Assembly (NCBI GenBank): GCA_903834785.1
Contig: CAILKP010000064.1
Coordinates: 175,466 to 239,465 of the forward strand
Direction: 5' to 3'
DNA length: 64,000 nt
Source of the DNA: an uncultured bacterium
Lineage (GTDB): Bacteria; Planctomycetota; Phycisphaerae; Phycisphaerales; UBA1924
Position 1 is the stretch's first letter, and each line of letters begins with the position of its first letter. The translations under genes and the position numbers were made by a program. Below, in pieces: positions 26,457 to 34,834 of this stretch. The notes under the pieces were generated by a model, which saw nothing but the letters and a program-made list of their open reading frames with translations, made no database searches and was not told the DNA's origin.

Positions 26457-27791
26457 TCAGACTTTCGGCCCGTCGAGCACCAATCCGGCCAGGCGAGACG
26501 AACTGCCTTGCTCGATGTCCGCCGGCACTTCCTGACCGGTGGTCATGTAGCTCAGCTGCACCGCCGCCTCACGCAGCACCGAGAGCACGACGCCCATCCC
26601 AACCGCTTCATCCAGCTTGGTCAGAATCAATCGATCGGGCCTGAGCCCGCCAAACCCTCGCACCGCAAGCCGAAGCGAGTGCTCGCTTGCCGTGCTTGAA
26701 AGCACCAGATGGGTCTCATGGGGCCGCGTCAGCGCGAGCATATCCGCAAGTTCACCGAGTCTGCGGCTGTCCGCCGGCGAGCGGCCGGCTGTGTCGATGA
26801 GGATCACATCGCAGTCCGCCATGGACTCGACCGCGGCCCTGGCCTCTACGGCCGTCATCGCGACCCGCAGCGGCACGCCGATGATTCCCGCGTACGTCCG
26901 AAGCTGGTCCACAGCCCCGATGCGGTAAGTGTCTGCGGTAACCAGCCCCACGCGCAGCTGATGCTTGAGCTGATACGTCGCCGCGAGCTTGGCGATCGTC
27001 GTCGTCTTTCCAACCCCCGTCGGTCCCACCAGAGCGATCGTCAGCGGTCGCCCGTCTGCCTGCTTGCCGCCCGGCGTCGTCACCGTCGCCACCGGAATCA
27101 TGCCCTCAACCTGCCGCCGCATCGCGCTACGAACGCTTTCGGCGCTTGTGATCTCCTCCGGGTTGAGCTCGGCCTGCACGGCCGCGGTAAGCACCCCGGC
27201 TAACTCACGGGAAACCTGTGCCTCAATCAGCCTGGAGTACTCGGCAACCAACGGCCCCGTGTCCGACGATGTTGAAGCGTTCAGATGTGGCGATGTGGGT
27301 GCTTTCGGCACCTCGGCAGCACGCGAATGCAAGGCCTCCCCCACCATCTGTCGAATCGCAGCAAGCTCGCCGCGAAGCTCTTCAATGGTCTGCTCACTGC
27401 CAGGGGCACTCGCCGCCACGGGCGTGCCGGTCTGGCTGCTCGCTGCGGCCGTCGCCCGACCGACGGTCTGACTTGCAACGGCTTCGGCTGCCCTCCCTGC
27501 TCCTGAAGCCGACCTGGCCGCAGACGCGTCTTGCGTCCCCTGCCCCCCCACGGCCGGCGAGCCGGCCACCGGGCGCACGGGAGCGGCCGTCAGCTCGCGA
27601 ACCTGCCTTGGACCCATCGCCCGCGGGTCATCACTGGCGGTGATCTCAACAACCGGCTTACCGCCCAAGCCAAAGATGGCACCGACCTTGTAACTCCGCG
27701 TGTGCAGAACCACCGCCGCCATGCCTAGATCGCGCCTGACACTGGCAAGGGCATCGGCCATCGAGGCTGCGCGGTACGTCTTGAGCTTCAT
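26457..27791 (-). CDS. flhF: Flagellar SRP-like GTPase FlhF
   Basis: A GTPase that sets flagellar position and number. The 444-residue protein begins MKLKTYRAASMADALASVRRDLG, the FlhF B domain. A long Ala/Ser/Gly/Pro-rich linker (about 70-165) follows, then the N and G domains with P-loop GPTGVGKTTTIAKLA near residue 252, DTAGRSPADSRRL near 335 and the TKLDEAVGMG motif near 390. These are the SRP-GTPase motifs G1, G3 and G4. FlhG, its usual MinD-like partner, is absent next to it; a small His-tailed membrane protein follows instead. Confidence 0.94.
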   Translation of the reverse strand: MKLKTYRAASMADALASVRRDLGMAAVVLHTRSYKVGAIFGLGGKPVVEITASDDPRAMGPRQVRELTAAPVRPVAGSPAVGGQGTQDASAARSASGAGRAAEAVASQTVGRATAAASSQTGTPVAASAPGSEQTIEELRGELAAIRQMVGEALHSRAAEVPKAPTSPHLNASTSSDTGPLVAEYSRLIEAQVSRELAGVLTAAVQAELNPEEITSAESVRSAMRRQVEGMIPVATVTTPGGKQADGRPLTIALVGPTGVGKTTTIAKLAATYQLKHQLRVGLVTADTYRIGAVDQLRTYAGIIGVPLRVAMTAVEARAAVESMADCDVILIDTAGRSPADSRRLGELADMLALTRPHETHLVLSSTASEHSLRLAVRGFGGLRPDRLILTKLDEAVGMGVVLSVLREAAVQLSYMTTGQEVPADIEQGSSSRLAGLVLDGPKV

Positions 27792-27993
27792 GCTGGGTCA
27801 GGGCGTGACAGGTCCAACGGCAACGCCGGTAGCGCGATGCCACCGACCTTCCCGCGTCATCGGGATTCACCCGCCACCGGCATGAAGACAGCCATGCCCC
27901 ACCGGCAAACACCCTATCAGCCGCGCAACATTCGAACGCAGTTTGTCAGCCCGGACCGAACGCTCCATCAGTTGATACGGCAAAAACAGAACA

Positions 27994-28014
27994 GGAGGCC
28001 CCAGTGGGGCCTCC
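27994..28014 (-). terminator. Terminator of the first VPLPP-CTERM gene
   Basis: A 9-bp stem GGAGGCCCC (27994-28002) paired with GGGGCCTCC (28006-28014), 3-base loop. On the minus strand TGTTCTGTTTTTG follows. It lies 32 bases past the gene's stop. Confidence 0.75.
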
Positions 28015-28046
28015 CGTTCGTCAGTTACAGAGTGACTTACTGACTA

Positions 28047-28763
28047 TCAGATCGAAGCCAGGCGGCGGCGGCGGATGTAGCCCATTCCGATGACGCCGGC
28101 CAGCGTGCCCAGACCGGCAAAAGCCGCGGGGGGAAGCGGGACGATGGTCAGCAGGTCCTGGGCGTTACCGGAGTACACGCCGTTGCTGTAGCTGGTCCAC
28201 AGCCGCATCACCCGGACGTTGCCGATCGACTGGGGGTTCTGATTGCGGGCCCAGTTGTACATGGCAAGCGCGTTACCGCTGATGCTGCCCAGCTCACCCT
28301 CGGAGTACCAGATGGCATCCTGCAGGGCCGAGGTCAACGCGGAGGTCATCACCGGGGCAACGCCACCGAATGAGCCGCCGTTGCGGAACGTCTGGTAGAG
28401 CAGAGCCGTCACCGGACTCAGGACGTCGAAGCCCTGGCCGGGAACGTTGGGGGCGCCAGTCGTCGGATCCGCGTTGCTGCCACCAGCAACAGCGCGATCA
28501 GAAATTTGCGTAAAGTACGTGTTGCCGAAGGACAGATACTCACTGCGCTCCAGGCAGAACGTCAGGAACGTCGTCGAGGAACCGCCAGCGCCACCATTCA
28601 GGCCATTAGAGCCTGAAACGGTCGTCGCCGTGAAGGCGCCACCGGAGCCGTTCGTTCCGTCATAAATGCCGGTCGCATCGGTGATGCGGACCCGGCCATC
28701 TGCCATGGCAACCGACGCCGCAGCGCCGACCACCGCCAAAACAACGACATTGCTCATCTTCAT
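28047..28763 (-). CDS. VPLPP-CTERM secreted protein with possible thioester domain
   Basis: The 238-residue protein has a signal peptide (about 1-21, ending VAMA-DG) and a Gly/Ser/Thr-rich N-terminal part. At the C-terminus are VPLPPAA, a hydrophobic helix and RRRR, which is the PEP-CTERM/VPLPA-type exosortase sorting tail in a VPLPP variant. The middle contains TFC (Cys70) and LQDAIWYSEGE (Gln148), a pattern resembling the Cys and Gln of thioester-domain proteins; this is inferred, not shown. GAGGAG lies seven bases before ATG 28763. A paralogue follows at 29148. It is probably exported and anchored or released at the cell surface. Confidence 0.8.
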   Translation of the reverse strand: MKMSNVVVLAVVGAAASVAMADGRVRITDATGIYDGTNGSGGAFTATTVSGSNGLNGGAGGSSTTFLTFCLERSEYLSFGNTYFTQISDRAVAGGSNADPTTGAPNVPGQGFDVLSPVTALLYQTFRNGGSFGGVAPVMTSALTSALQDAIWYSEGELGSISGNALAMYNWARNQNPQSIGNVRVMRLWTSYSNGVYSGNAQDLLTIVPLPPAAFAGLGTLAGVIGMGYIRRRRLASI

Positions 28764-29147
28764 CTCTATCTCCTCTAGTAAACCACAAGCTTTGCAGAAG
28801 GTACACCCCTCCACATGCCTCTCCCTGGAGGCACCTCCAACACACCGCGATCAAGCGAAGGGTGGAGGGTGGTATTGTGCCTCATCAACGCACGCTTTCA
28901 AGTTTTCATGCTCGGAAACACCTTGCTTTCAAGAGATTTCCTGCGGGCACTGACTTATTACCCCCTCTTGCCCCCGCACCGAACACCAACGCATGTGAAG
29001 CTGGGGAAGGCCGGCACTCTACGGACTTTCTCTTCGCCCTATCACCCTCTCGCTCCACTCACCTGCAAAACGACAGCGGGAGACTCCGACGAGGGAGTCT
29101 CCCGCTGAATCAGACCTGCTCGGACCAACCTTCGACCACCTGCGGCA
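28764..29147. other. Intergenic region between the two VPLPP-CTERM genes
   Basis: 384 bases. It holds the terminator of the upstream paralogue (29075-29106) and a C-rich, AT-moderate stretch that must contain the promoter of the 28047 gene. No convincing -35/-10 pair or further gene was seen. Confidence 0.5.
29075..29106 (-). terminator. Terminator of the second VPLPP-CTERM gene
   Basis: A perfect 13-bp stem AGCGGGAGACTCC (29075-29087) paired with 29094-29106, 6-base loop, followed on the minus strand by GTCGTTTTGC. It lies 42 bases beyond the stop of the gene at 29148. Confidence 0.85.
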
Positions 29148-29996
29148 TCAGTGAGCGGCCAGGCGACGCCGACGCATACAGCCGAGACCGAAGGCAGCAG
29201 CCATGGTGCCCAGGCCCGCGTACGCGGCCGGGGGCAGAGGAACGATCGTCAGCTGATCCTGGGCGTAGGCGTTGAAGCCGCCGTTGCCCGGCGTGCCGTT
29301 GTAGGCCCAGAGCTGCAGCACGCGAACACCGTACATGTTGCCGTTGTGCTGGATGCCGTTGGCGTACGCGAACAGAGCGCGGGCCGCAACCGCATCGGCG
29401 GTGTTGCCAAGCCAGCGCGACGAGCGGCTGTTGGCCGAAACACCAGTCGCCGAGAACAGCTCACCTTCTGAGTACCAGATCGCCAGTTGCAGGGCATCGC
29501 CGATCTGATTCGTCGTCAGCCCGCTGAAGCCCGTGAACCCCCCGAAGTTGTTGTTCCGGAAGCTCGAGTAGATCCAGGCCGTGTTCGAACTGATGTAGTC
29601 ACAATCGGGGTTCGAGCTGGCAGCAACGCCCGGATTCGCCGGGTCCCAGTTGCTCGCGCCGCGACCTTCGGTGTACTCGCGAATCCGCGCCTGGTAGATG
29701 CCGTTGGCCGGGCCCGGTGGGTCGGAACCCGGGAAGTTCTCAGAAACCTGCAGACAGAACGTGCCGAACGAACCCGCCGCCGAGTTGGCCCGCGGGCCTC
29801 CGAACTCACCGACGTAGCCGGCAAAGCCGTTCGCCGAGTACCGCGTCGCGGTGAACACGCCGCCGCCAAGGCCGTTGGAGGCGCTGTACGGCGAGTTGCT
29901 CGAGTTCAGGTTCATCGAGACGTAGCCGTCGGCCATCGCCATCGATGAAGTCGCCGCGAGGGCGGCTGCCATCAGAACCAGCTTGGTATTCATCAT
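29148..29996 (-). CDS. VPLPP-CTERM secreted protein, paralogue
   Basis: The 282-residue protein has a signal peptide (about 1-22, ending SMAMA-DG) and the same architecture as its neighbour: FTATRYS near residue 48, TFCLQ (Cys81), LQLAIWYSEGEL (Gln170), a repeated LQLWAY...NAYAQDQLTI block, and a terminal VPLPPAA / helix / RRRR sorting tail. The two genes are tandem paralogues, each with its own terminator and ribosome site (GAGGAG upstream of ATG 29996 or 29993). The Cys-Gln pair and conserved AIWYSEGE suggest a thioester-like fold, unproven. It has many Asn, Ser and Tyr residues, as is usual for surface proteins. Confidence 0.8.
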   Translation of the reverse strand: MMNTKLVLMAAALAATSSMAMADGYVSMNLNSSNSPYSASNGLGGGVFTATRYSANGFAGYVGEFGGPRANSAAGSFGTFCLQVSENFPGSDPPGPANGIYQARIREYTEGRGASNWDPANPGVAASSNPDCDYISSNTAWIYSSFRNNNFGGFTGFSGLTTNQIGDALQLAIWYSEGELFSATGVSANSRSSRWLGNTADAVAARALFAYANGIQHNGNMYGVRVLQLWAYNGTPGNGGFNAYAQDQLTIVPLPPAAYAGLGTMAAAFGLGCMRRRRLAAH

Positions 29997-30367
29997 CTCT
30001 CAAGTCTCCTCAGTTATCTGCCCAGTCGGCGAAGGAACGTCCCTCGACCCACGATCGGTCAGTCTTCCACAACTCGGCGGTTTCACCACCGGCTGATCGA
30101 TACTCTGCCATACCTTCGCAGAACCGCCAGCAGCGGACTTCACCCGACCCTGCTTTCGAGCCCTTTGTAACGACTTTCGGATTATCACACAAATCCGCCT
30201 GAGCTGATCGGACGAAGCGCCGGCAGGCTGGGCGGGCACGGCAATCTGGGAAACACGCCGTGCAGCGGAATCCCCCGGGCACCAGCCGAGTCGATCCTCA
30301 CTCAAGCAAGAAGACCCGGCCGTTTCCGGCCGGGTCTTCAGATCATTCACTCGTTCAAACTTCGATC
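29997..30367. other. Intergenic region upstream of the VPLPP-CTERM pair
   Basis: 371 bases. It contains the hairpin at 30311-30338 that ends the gene at 30368, and presumably the promoter and leader of the 29148 gene. Short minus-strand open frames (to 30350) lack coding character. Nothing else was identified. Confidence 0.5.
30311..30338 (-). terminator. Hairpin after the pseudo-HtrA gene
   Basis: An 11-bp perfect stem AAGACCCGGCC (30311-30321) paired with 30328-30338, 6-base loop. It lies 30 bases past the stop. The T run on the minus strand is poor (CTTGCTTGAG), so efficiency is uncertain. Confidence 0.65.
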
Positions 30368-32605
30368 TTACTTGAGCCTGAGCTTCACCGTGCGTCCCTC
30401 GGTCATCCGCTTGACCGAGAGCTTCAGCTCTCCGCCCTTGGCCAGCGCCGCCTCAAGATCAGCGACCGTCTTGACCGGCTGGTCATCGATTGACGTGATG
30501 ATCTCATACGGCTTGATGCCGGCGATCGCGGCCCGCGATCCCTTCTCCACTTTCGACACAATCACACCCGCCTCCGCCGGCGGTATCTGGAAGTACCGAC
30601 GGACCTCAAAGGTCAGATCGCGTGCCGAGATACCGGACGCCTCGTTTTTCAGCCGCGCCGCGGCATCAAAGTGCGCCGGCCCCTGCTCAACCACAAAGTC
30701 CTTGCTCACGATCTTCCCGTCGCGGAACACATCCGCCTTGAACGCCGTGCCGAAGCCGACATCCGTCAGCGCACGCGTCACCGGCGTCTCGGCCGAGCCC
30801 CAGGGCTTGGGCATCTGGTCAAAGTACTCGTCGGGGATCTGGTCAACCATCTGCCAGAACTGATCCATCATCGCACCGAAGCCCTGGTTGTCACCAACCG
30901 AGACATCCAGCGGTTTGGGCTGCCCGGTAATGTGCAGCCGCAGGATGATGTCGCCGACCTGCAGCCCCGCCTTGCTGGCCGGGGAGTCCGGGTACACAAA
31001 CCCGACAATGCCGCCGAATCGCCCGCCGGCGGTCTGATCAGCAACGTTGTTCAGCCGCGCCAGGTCCGGATCCATCGGCTGCAGTTCAACGCCCAGCCAG
31101 GCCAGCCGGTTCTCCTCGGCCTCGGTCATCGGGCGGTTCTGAGGCTCGTACCCGTCCTTCTGATCAGCAATCGCCGTGTTGATGTACGCCAGCGGGATCA
31201 GAATCGGATAGTCACCTCCGCCGCCGCGAACTTCCACCGTCACCTTCTCCCGACGCTGAACCGGCACGGCCACCAGCTTGCCGTCAGTGGTAAACAGGTA
31301 GTTGCCCGCGTGCGCCCCGCCGGTGCGGAAATCCCGCGACGCGGATGCGCTGGGCAGCATCTGCCGCCGCCAGGAGGTGTAGAACGAGTTGAACCGGTCC
31401 CGAGAGTAATACGCCGTGCGGGTCTCACCAAGAACCGAGATATCCGCCTTGAACAGAAGCTGGTCCTTCAGCATGGTGACATCACCGGCAAACGCGGGCA
31501 CCGCTCCCTTGACGGACTCATCGAGCGTCACGACCATCGCACCATAATCCCGGAGACTGCCGGCAAACTTCGCCTCGACAGGCTTGTCCCGCCCGGGCAC
31601 AAACACGCGGACCGACTCCAGCCGACCGGTCGTCTTGGGCCGGAACGACTCGGGGATCAGCACCCGCTTGTCGTCCAGCAGCACTCCCGTGCCATTCCAC
31701 TCCGTCATCGCGCGATCTTCCGGATCCTCATCAGGGTTTCCCCCGCGGCCACGGCCCATGCGCCCGCCGCCCGAACCATCCTGCCGGGGGGAGCGGAATG
31801 TCATTGCAACCCGCGGCAGCGCGGAACTCGACATCGTGGCAAACTCGTCAAGCTCCTGCCCAAGCTTCACCGCAGGAACCCACGGCCACGACTCAACGGC
31901 GACCTTCCAGCTGTCATCAGCCGGCACCTCGGAGACAAAGTTCAGCGTCACCGGCGTTCCGTCCTTGGTCACAACGACAGACTGCTCAACGGCCCCGACA
32001 AGCTGCTTGCCGCGGCTGGCGGAGAAGCCGCCACCCAGCGAGCCGGCCACCAGACCCCAGACCCCGTCGGTTTCCCGCTGCACCACGAAGTTGAACGGCC
32101 CCGCCTTGGACCGGTCAAACGCCAGCGGCTTACTGCCTGCCAGAGGCCCAGCCAGCTTCAGCGACATCGCAGAGCGGTCTTTGGCCACCGCGTCAACCGA
32201 GGCTTCGACGATCTGATCGCCAAATCGCACACGGATGGAATTGATGAATCTCGGGTGCACGCGCACATCACCGGTGATAACCCGGTCCGCCGCCGTCAGG
32301 AAGCCCGGACGCTCGACCGGACGCTCCTCGCGGATGAACTGCTCAAGGTTCGCCCCGCCGCGCCCCGCCGCACCAGCCGCCTCGCCACCGGGGCTGTCTG
32401 CCTTGTCGTACTGAAGCGTGTACTCCACGATCACGCACGAGGCGCGGACCGCGTCCACCGCACGCACCATCGGGCCCGTATCCATCAGCCCGACGATCGG
32501 CTTGCTGTCAGAATCCGACCGCCCCGCGGTGCCGCAGCCAGCAAGGCCGGCCATTGCGATCACCATCACGGGCACCAGAGGACGAACATTCAGTTGTTGA
32601 TTCAT
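30368..32605 (-). CDS. Lipoprotein with degenerate HtrA-like folds and PDZ domains
   Basis: The 745-residue protein has a lipobox LAGC after a hydrophobic n-terminal segment. Two successive regions (about 45-250 and 285-480) show the strand pattern of trypsin-like HtrA domains, but without the triad: VITGDVRV and VLIPESF stand where the catalytic His motif would be, and GAHAGNYLF replaces GNSGGP. Two PDZ domains follow (about 520-600, GFVYPDSPASKAGLQVGDIIL; and the last 80 residues, VEKGSRAAIAGIKPYEIITSIDDQPV). It is probably a non-catalytic adaptor or regulator. It is the downstream neighbour of the true HtrA on the same strand, 134 bases away. The open frame to 32716 lacks a ribosome site. 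Confidence 0.75.
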   Translation of the reverse strand: MNQQLNVRPLVPVMVIAMAGLAGCGTAGRSDSDSKPIVGLMDTGPMVRAVDAVRASCVIVEYTLQYDKADSPGGEAAGAAGRGGANLEQFIREERPVERPGFLTAADRVITGDVRVHPRFINSIRVRFGDQIVEASVDAVAKDRSAMSLKLAGPLAGSKPLAFDRSKAGPFNFVVQRETDGVWGLVAGSLGGGFSASRGKQLVGAVEQSVVVTKDGTPVTLNFVSEVPADDSWKVAVESWPWVPAVKLGQELDEFATMSSSALPRVAMTFRSPRQDGSGGGRMGRGRGGNPDEDPEDRAMTEWNGTGVLLDDKRVLIPESFRPKTTGRLESVRVFVPGRDKPVEAKFAGSLRDYGAMVVTLDESVKGAVPAFAGDVTMLKDQLLFKADISVLGETRTAYYSRDRFNSFYTSWRRQMLPSASASRDFRTGGAHAGNYLFTTDGKLVAVPVQRREKVTVEVRGGGGDYPILIPLAYINTAIADQKDGYEPQNRPMTEAEENRLAWLGVELQPMDPDLARLNNVADQTAGGRFGGIVGFVYPDSPASKAGLQVGDIILRLHITGQPKPLDVSVGDNQGFGAMMDQFWQMVDQIPDEYFDQMPKPWGSAETPVTRALTDVGFGTAFKADVFRDGKIVSKDFVVEQGPAHFDAAARLKNEASGISARDLTFEVRRYFQIPPAEAGVIVSKVEKGSRAAIAGIKPYEIITSIDDQPVKTVADLEAALAKGGELKLSVKRMTEGRTVKLRLK

Positions 32606-32739
32606 CGAGAGTCTGCTCAAAGGGAAAATGAAACCCGCACATTCACACGGACCGGGCACACCCCGCTCCTGACTCCCCCACTTCCTTTCCAACTCCAACC
32701 GCCCTCTCACCCCCACCGCCGATCGACCGTCCCTTGACC

Positions 32740-34140
32740 TTACTGCTTCTCAAAGTCGCGCTGGAAGTCCAGCACCACCTGGTGCAACTGGCCGTTCCGC
32801 AGCACCTTCACCAGCACGCGGTACTTCGTCGCCACACCGGTAATCAGCGTGTCGTGGATCGTCTTGATGTCCGCGATCGTGTTGATCTCCTTGCCGTCGA
32901 TCGACAAAATGATGTCCTGCTGCTGCAGACCGGCCGAAGACGCGTTGCCTGGGTACTTGACGCCGAAGACAAACACGCCCTCCTTACGGTGGAAGTACAG
33001 CCCCGGATTATCGAACTGATTGATCGCCTTGATCGAGAAGTCAAACCGCTTGAGGGCAAGCTCGTCGCCCTCGACTTTTCCCTTCTCCCGCGGCGTCAGT
33101 TTCAGTTCCAGCGTCTTGTCGCCGCGTGCAACCTTCACCGTCGCTTCCGATCCCTTGGGCAGCAGGCCCAGCAGACGCCGCACGTCCGGCAGGTCTTCCT
33201 GCGTCAGCGCGGTAATCGCCTTCCCGTTGACCTCGAGAATCCGATCCTTAGCCAGAATCCCGGCCTTGCGGGCCGGCGAGTCCGGATCCGTCTCTGCCAC
33301 CATCACGCCGTCGTTGTACTCAAAGAAGATATCACGATTGAAGTCCCGCAGCGGCTGCAACTGCAGCCCCGTCCAGGACCAGTCCACCCGTCCCTGATCC
33401 CGCAGCTGCGGAATGATCACCTTGGCCGTCTCGGTCGGCACCGAGAAGCCGAGTCCCTCCGATGACCCCGCGCTGCCCCGCGTGTTGATGCCGACGATCT
33501 GACCGGCCGTATTCACCAGCGGCCCACCCGAGTTACCCGGGTTGATCGCCGCATCAGTCTGAATCCACAGCGAGTACTCGCTGATGTTCTCCAGGTAGCG
33601 GCTCATGCACGAAACGATGCCGATCGACACCGAGCGGTTCAGCCCCCAGGGTGCACCCATCGCCATCACGAAGTCACCCTCTTTGAGTTGCGTGGAGTCA
33701 CCAATCTCCGCAACCGGCACCTTGTCACCCTCCTTCAAGTCCAGCTTGATCACCGCTAGGTCCACATCCTTGTCCGAGCCAAGCACCTTCGCGTCATAGT
33801 GCCGTCCGTCAGACAACAGGCACCGCACGTTGGTTGCCTTGTCCACCACATGCCAGTTCGTCAGCACGTGCCCTTCCGCGGAGATAATCGCCCCCGAGCC
33901 CGATGATGCCTGCGACTCCTTGCGCCCCTGACTCGTCACCTCGCTGATCACCCGGATGTACACCACCGACGGGAACACCTTCTCCTTGGCCGACTGCACG
34001 ATCTGCCTGAAGTCCGGCATCGCGGCCATCGCGGGGGGAACCGCCGGCGGCTGCTGAGCGAAAGTCGAAGCCGAAACGCTGGCCGCGCTCAGACCGAGCG
34101 TGGCCGCGGCAAGAACTGCAATGCGGGCTGAACTGGACAA
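32740..34140 (-). CDS. htrA: Periplasmic HtrA/DegP serine protease
   Basis: A quality-control protease and chaperone of the cell envelope. The 466-residue protein has a signal peptide (about 1-28, ending ASTFA) and a trypsin-like domain with the full triad: His in LTNWHVVD (about 95), Asp in VDLAVIKL (about 125) and Ser in NPGNSGGPL (about 202). Two PDZ domains follow, with PDSPARKAGILAKDRILEVNG and GNASSAGLQQQDIILSIDG. The TTG at 34140 has CGGAGG six bases upstream and gives a clean signal peptide, so it is chosen over the TTG at 34182. The non-catalytic paralogue at 30368 follows on the same strand. Confidence 0.92.
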   Translation of the reverse strand: MSSSARIAVLAAATLGLSAASVSASTFAQQPPAVPPAMAAMPDFRQIVQSAKEKVFPSVVYIRVISEVTSQGRKESQASSGSGAIISAEGHVLTNWHVVDKATNVRCLLSDGRHYDAKVLGSDKDVDLAVIKLDLKEGDKVPVAEIGDSTQLKEGDFVMAMGAPWGLNRSVSIGIVSCMSRYLENISEYSLWIQTDAAINPGNSGGPLVNTAGQIVGINTRGSAGSSEGLGFSVPTETAKVIIPQLRDQGRVDWSWTGLQLQPLRDFNRDIFFEYNDGVMVAETDPDSPARKAGILAKDRILEVNGKAITALTQEDLPDVRRLLGLLPKGSEATVKVARGDKTLELKLTPREKGKVEGDELALKRFDFSIKAINQFDNPGLYFHRKEGVFVFGVKYPGNASSAGLQQQDIILSIDGKEINTIADIKTIHDTLITGVATKYRVLVKVLRNGQLHQVVLDFQRDFEKQ

Positions 34141-34303
34141 GGGAAACCTCCGTGACCACCGTGCCAGTCCGGCACACGCCAAACCGAAGCCCCGGTGTCT
34201 TCGAGGTTACGTCCGAAAATCTGCTAAGTTCCGACCCGGAGCAAGATTCTGACGCGCAGCCGCCCCCTCCGCCCCCTGCCTGTCCGACACAGAATCCGCC
34301 CGT

Positions 34304-34834
34304 TCACGCCAGATCCGGCGGCAGGTCACCCATTTCCGGACCAGCCGCGTTCCCACCAACACCGGCCCCCATCGCCGGCAGGCCAAGGCTGGCCACCAGC
34401 GATGCCGCGGCATTGCCTGCCTTGGACCGCCGCTTGAGTTCAAAGGCCGCCACATCGGCCACCGTCATCCTCTGGAGATAGTCAACATAACGCAGCCTGA
34501 TCGACGCCCAGAACTGGTGCGCCGGACACGCCCGTGCGTCAGAGCACTCGGCGGTTCCCAACATACACCGCGTTTGAATCGACGGATCATCCAGCGCAAC
34601 GCAAAGATCGAACAGCGTCACTTCCGTCGCCGGCTTGGCCAGCGAAACGCCGCCGCCGATGCCCCGCTGCGTCGCCACAATCCCCTTGCGGGCCAGTGAG
34701 TTGACAATCTTGGCCAGATATGACGCGGGAATGTCCGAGTCCTCGGCAATCTGCTTGACCAGGATGGACTTGCCTCCACCCGCCGCAACGTACCCCAAGG
34801 CGATGGCCGCATATCCGACCGCTTGTGACAACAT
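34304..34834 (-). CDS. Rrf2-family transcriptional regulator with three cysteines
   Basis: A DNA-binding regulator of the IscR/NsrR group. The 176-residue protein starts MLSQAVGYAAIALGYVA with a winged helix-turn-helix (about 25-65, IPASYLAKIVNSLARKGIV...GIGGGVSLAKPA). It carries Cys90, Cys97 and Cys103 (C-x6-C-x5-C), which in relatives hold an iron-sulfur cluster that senses oxygen, NO or cluster status. A Gly/Ala/Pro-rich tail follows. ATG 34834 has GGAG eight bases upstream; the frame is open to 35011 but without family similarity. It is divergent from the cbb3 oxidase operon and shares with it the palindromic promoter at 35047-35088. It probably regulates that operon and itself. Confidence 0.9.
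   Translation of the reverse strand: MLSQAVGYAAIALGYVAAGGGKSILVKQIAEDSDIPASYLAKIVNSLARKGIVATQRGIGGGVSLAKPATEVTLFDLCVALDDPSIQTRCMLGTAECSDARACPAHQFWASIRLRYVDYLQRMTVADVAAFELKRRSKAGNAAASLVASLGLPAMGAGVGGNAAGPEMGDLPPDLA

Noticed and set aside
30671..32737. Plus-strand open frame of 688 codons
   Set aside because: Antisense to the PDZ lipoprotein; rich in Arg, His and Pro with no recognisable domain, typical of high-GC shadow frames.
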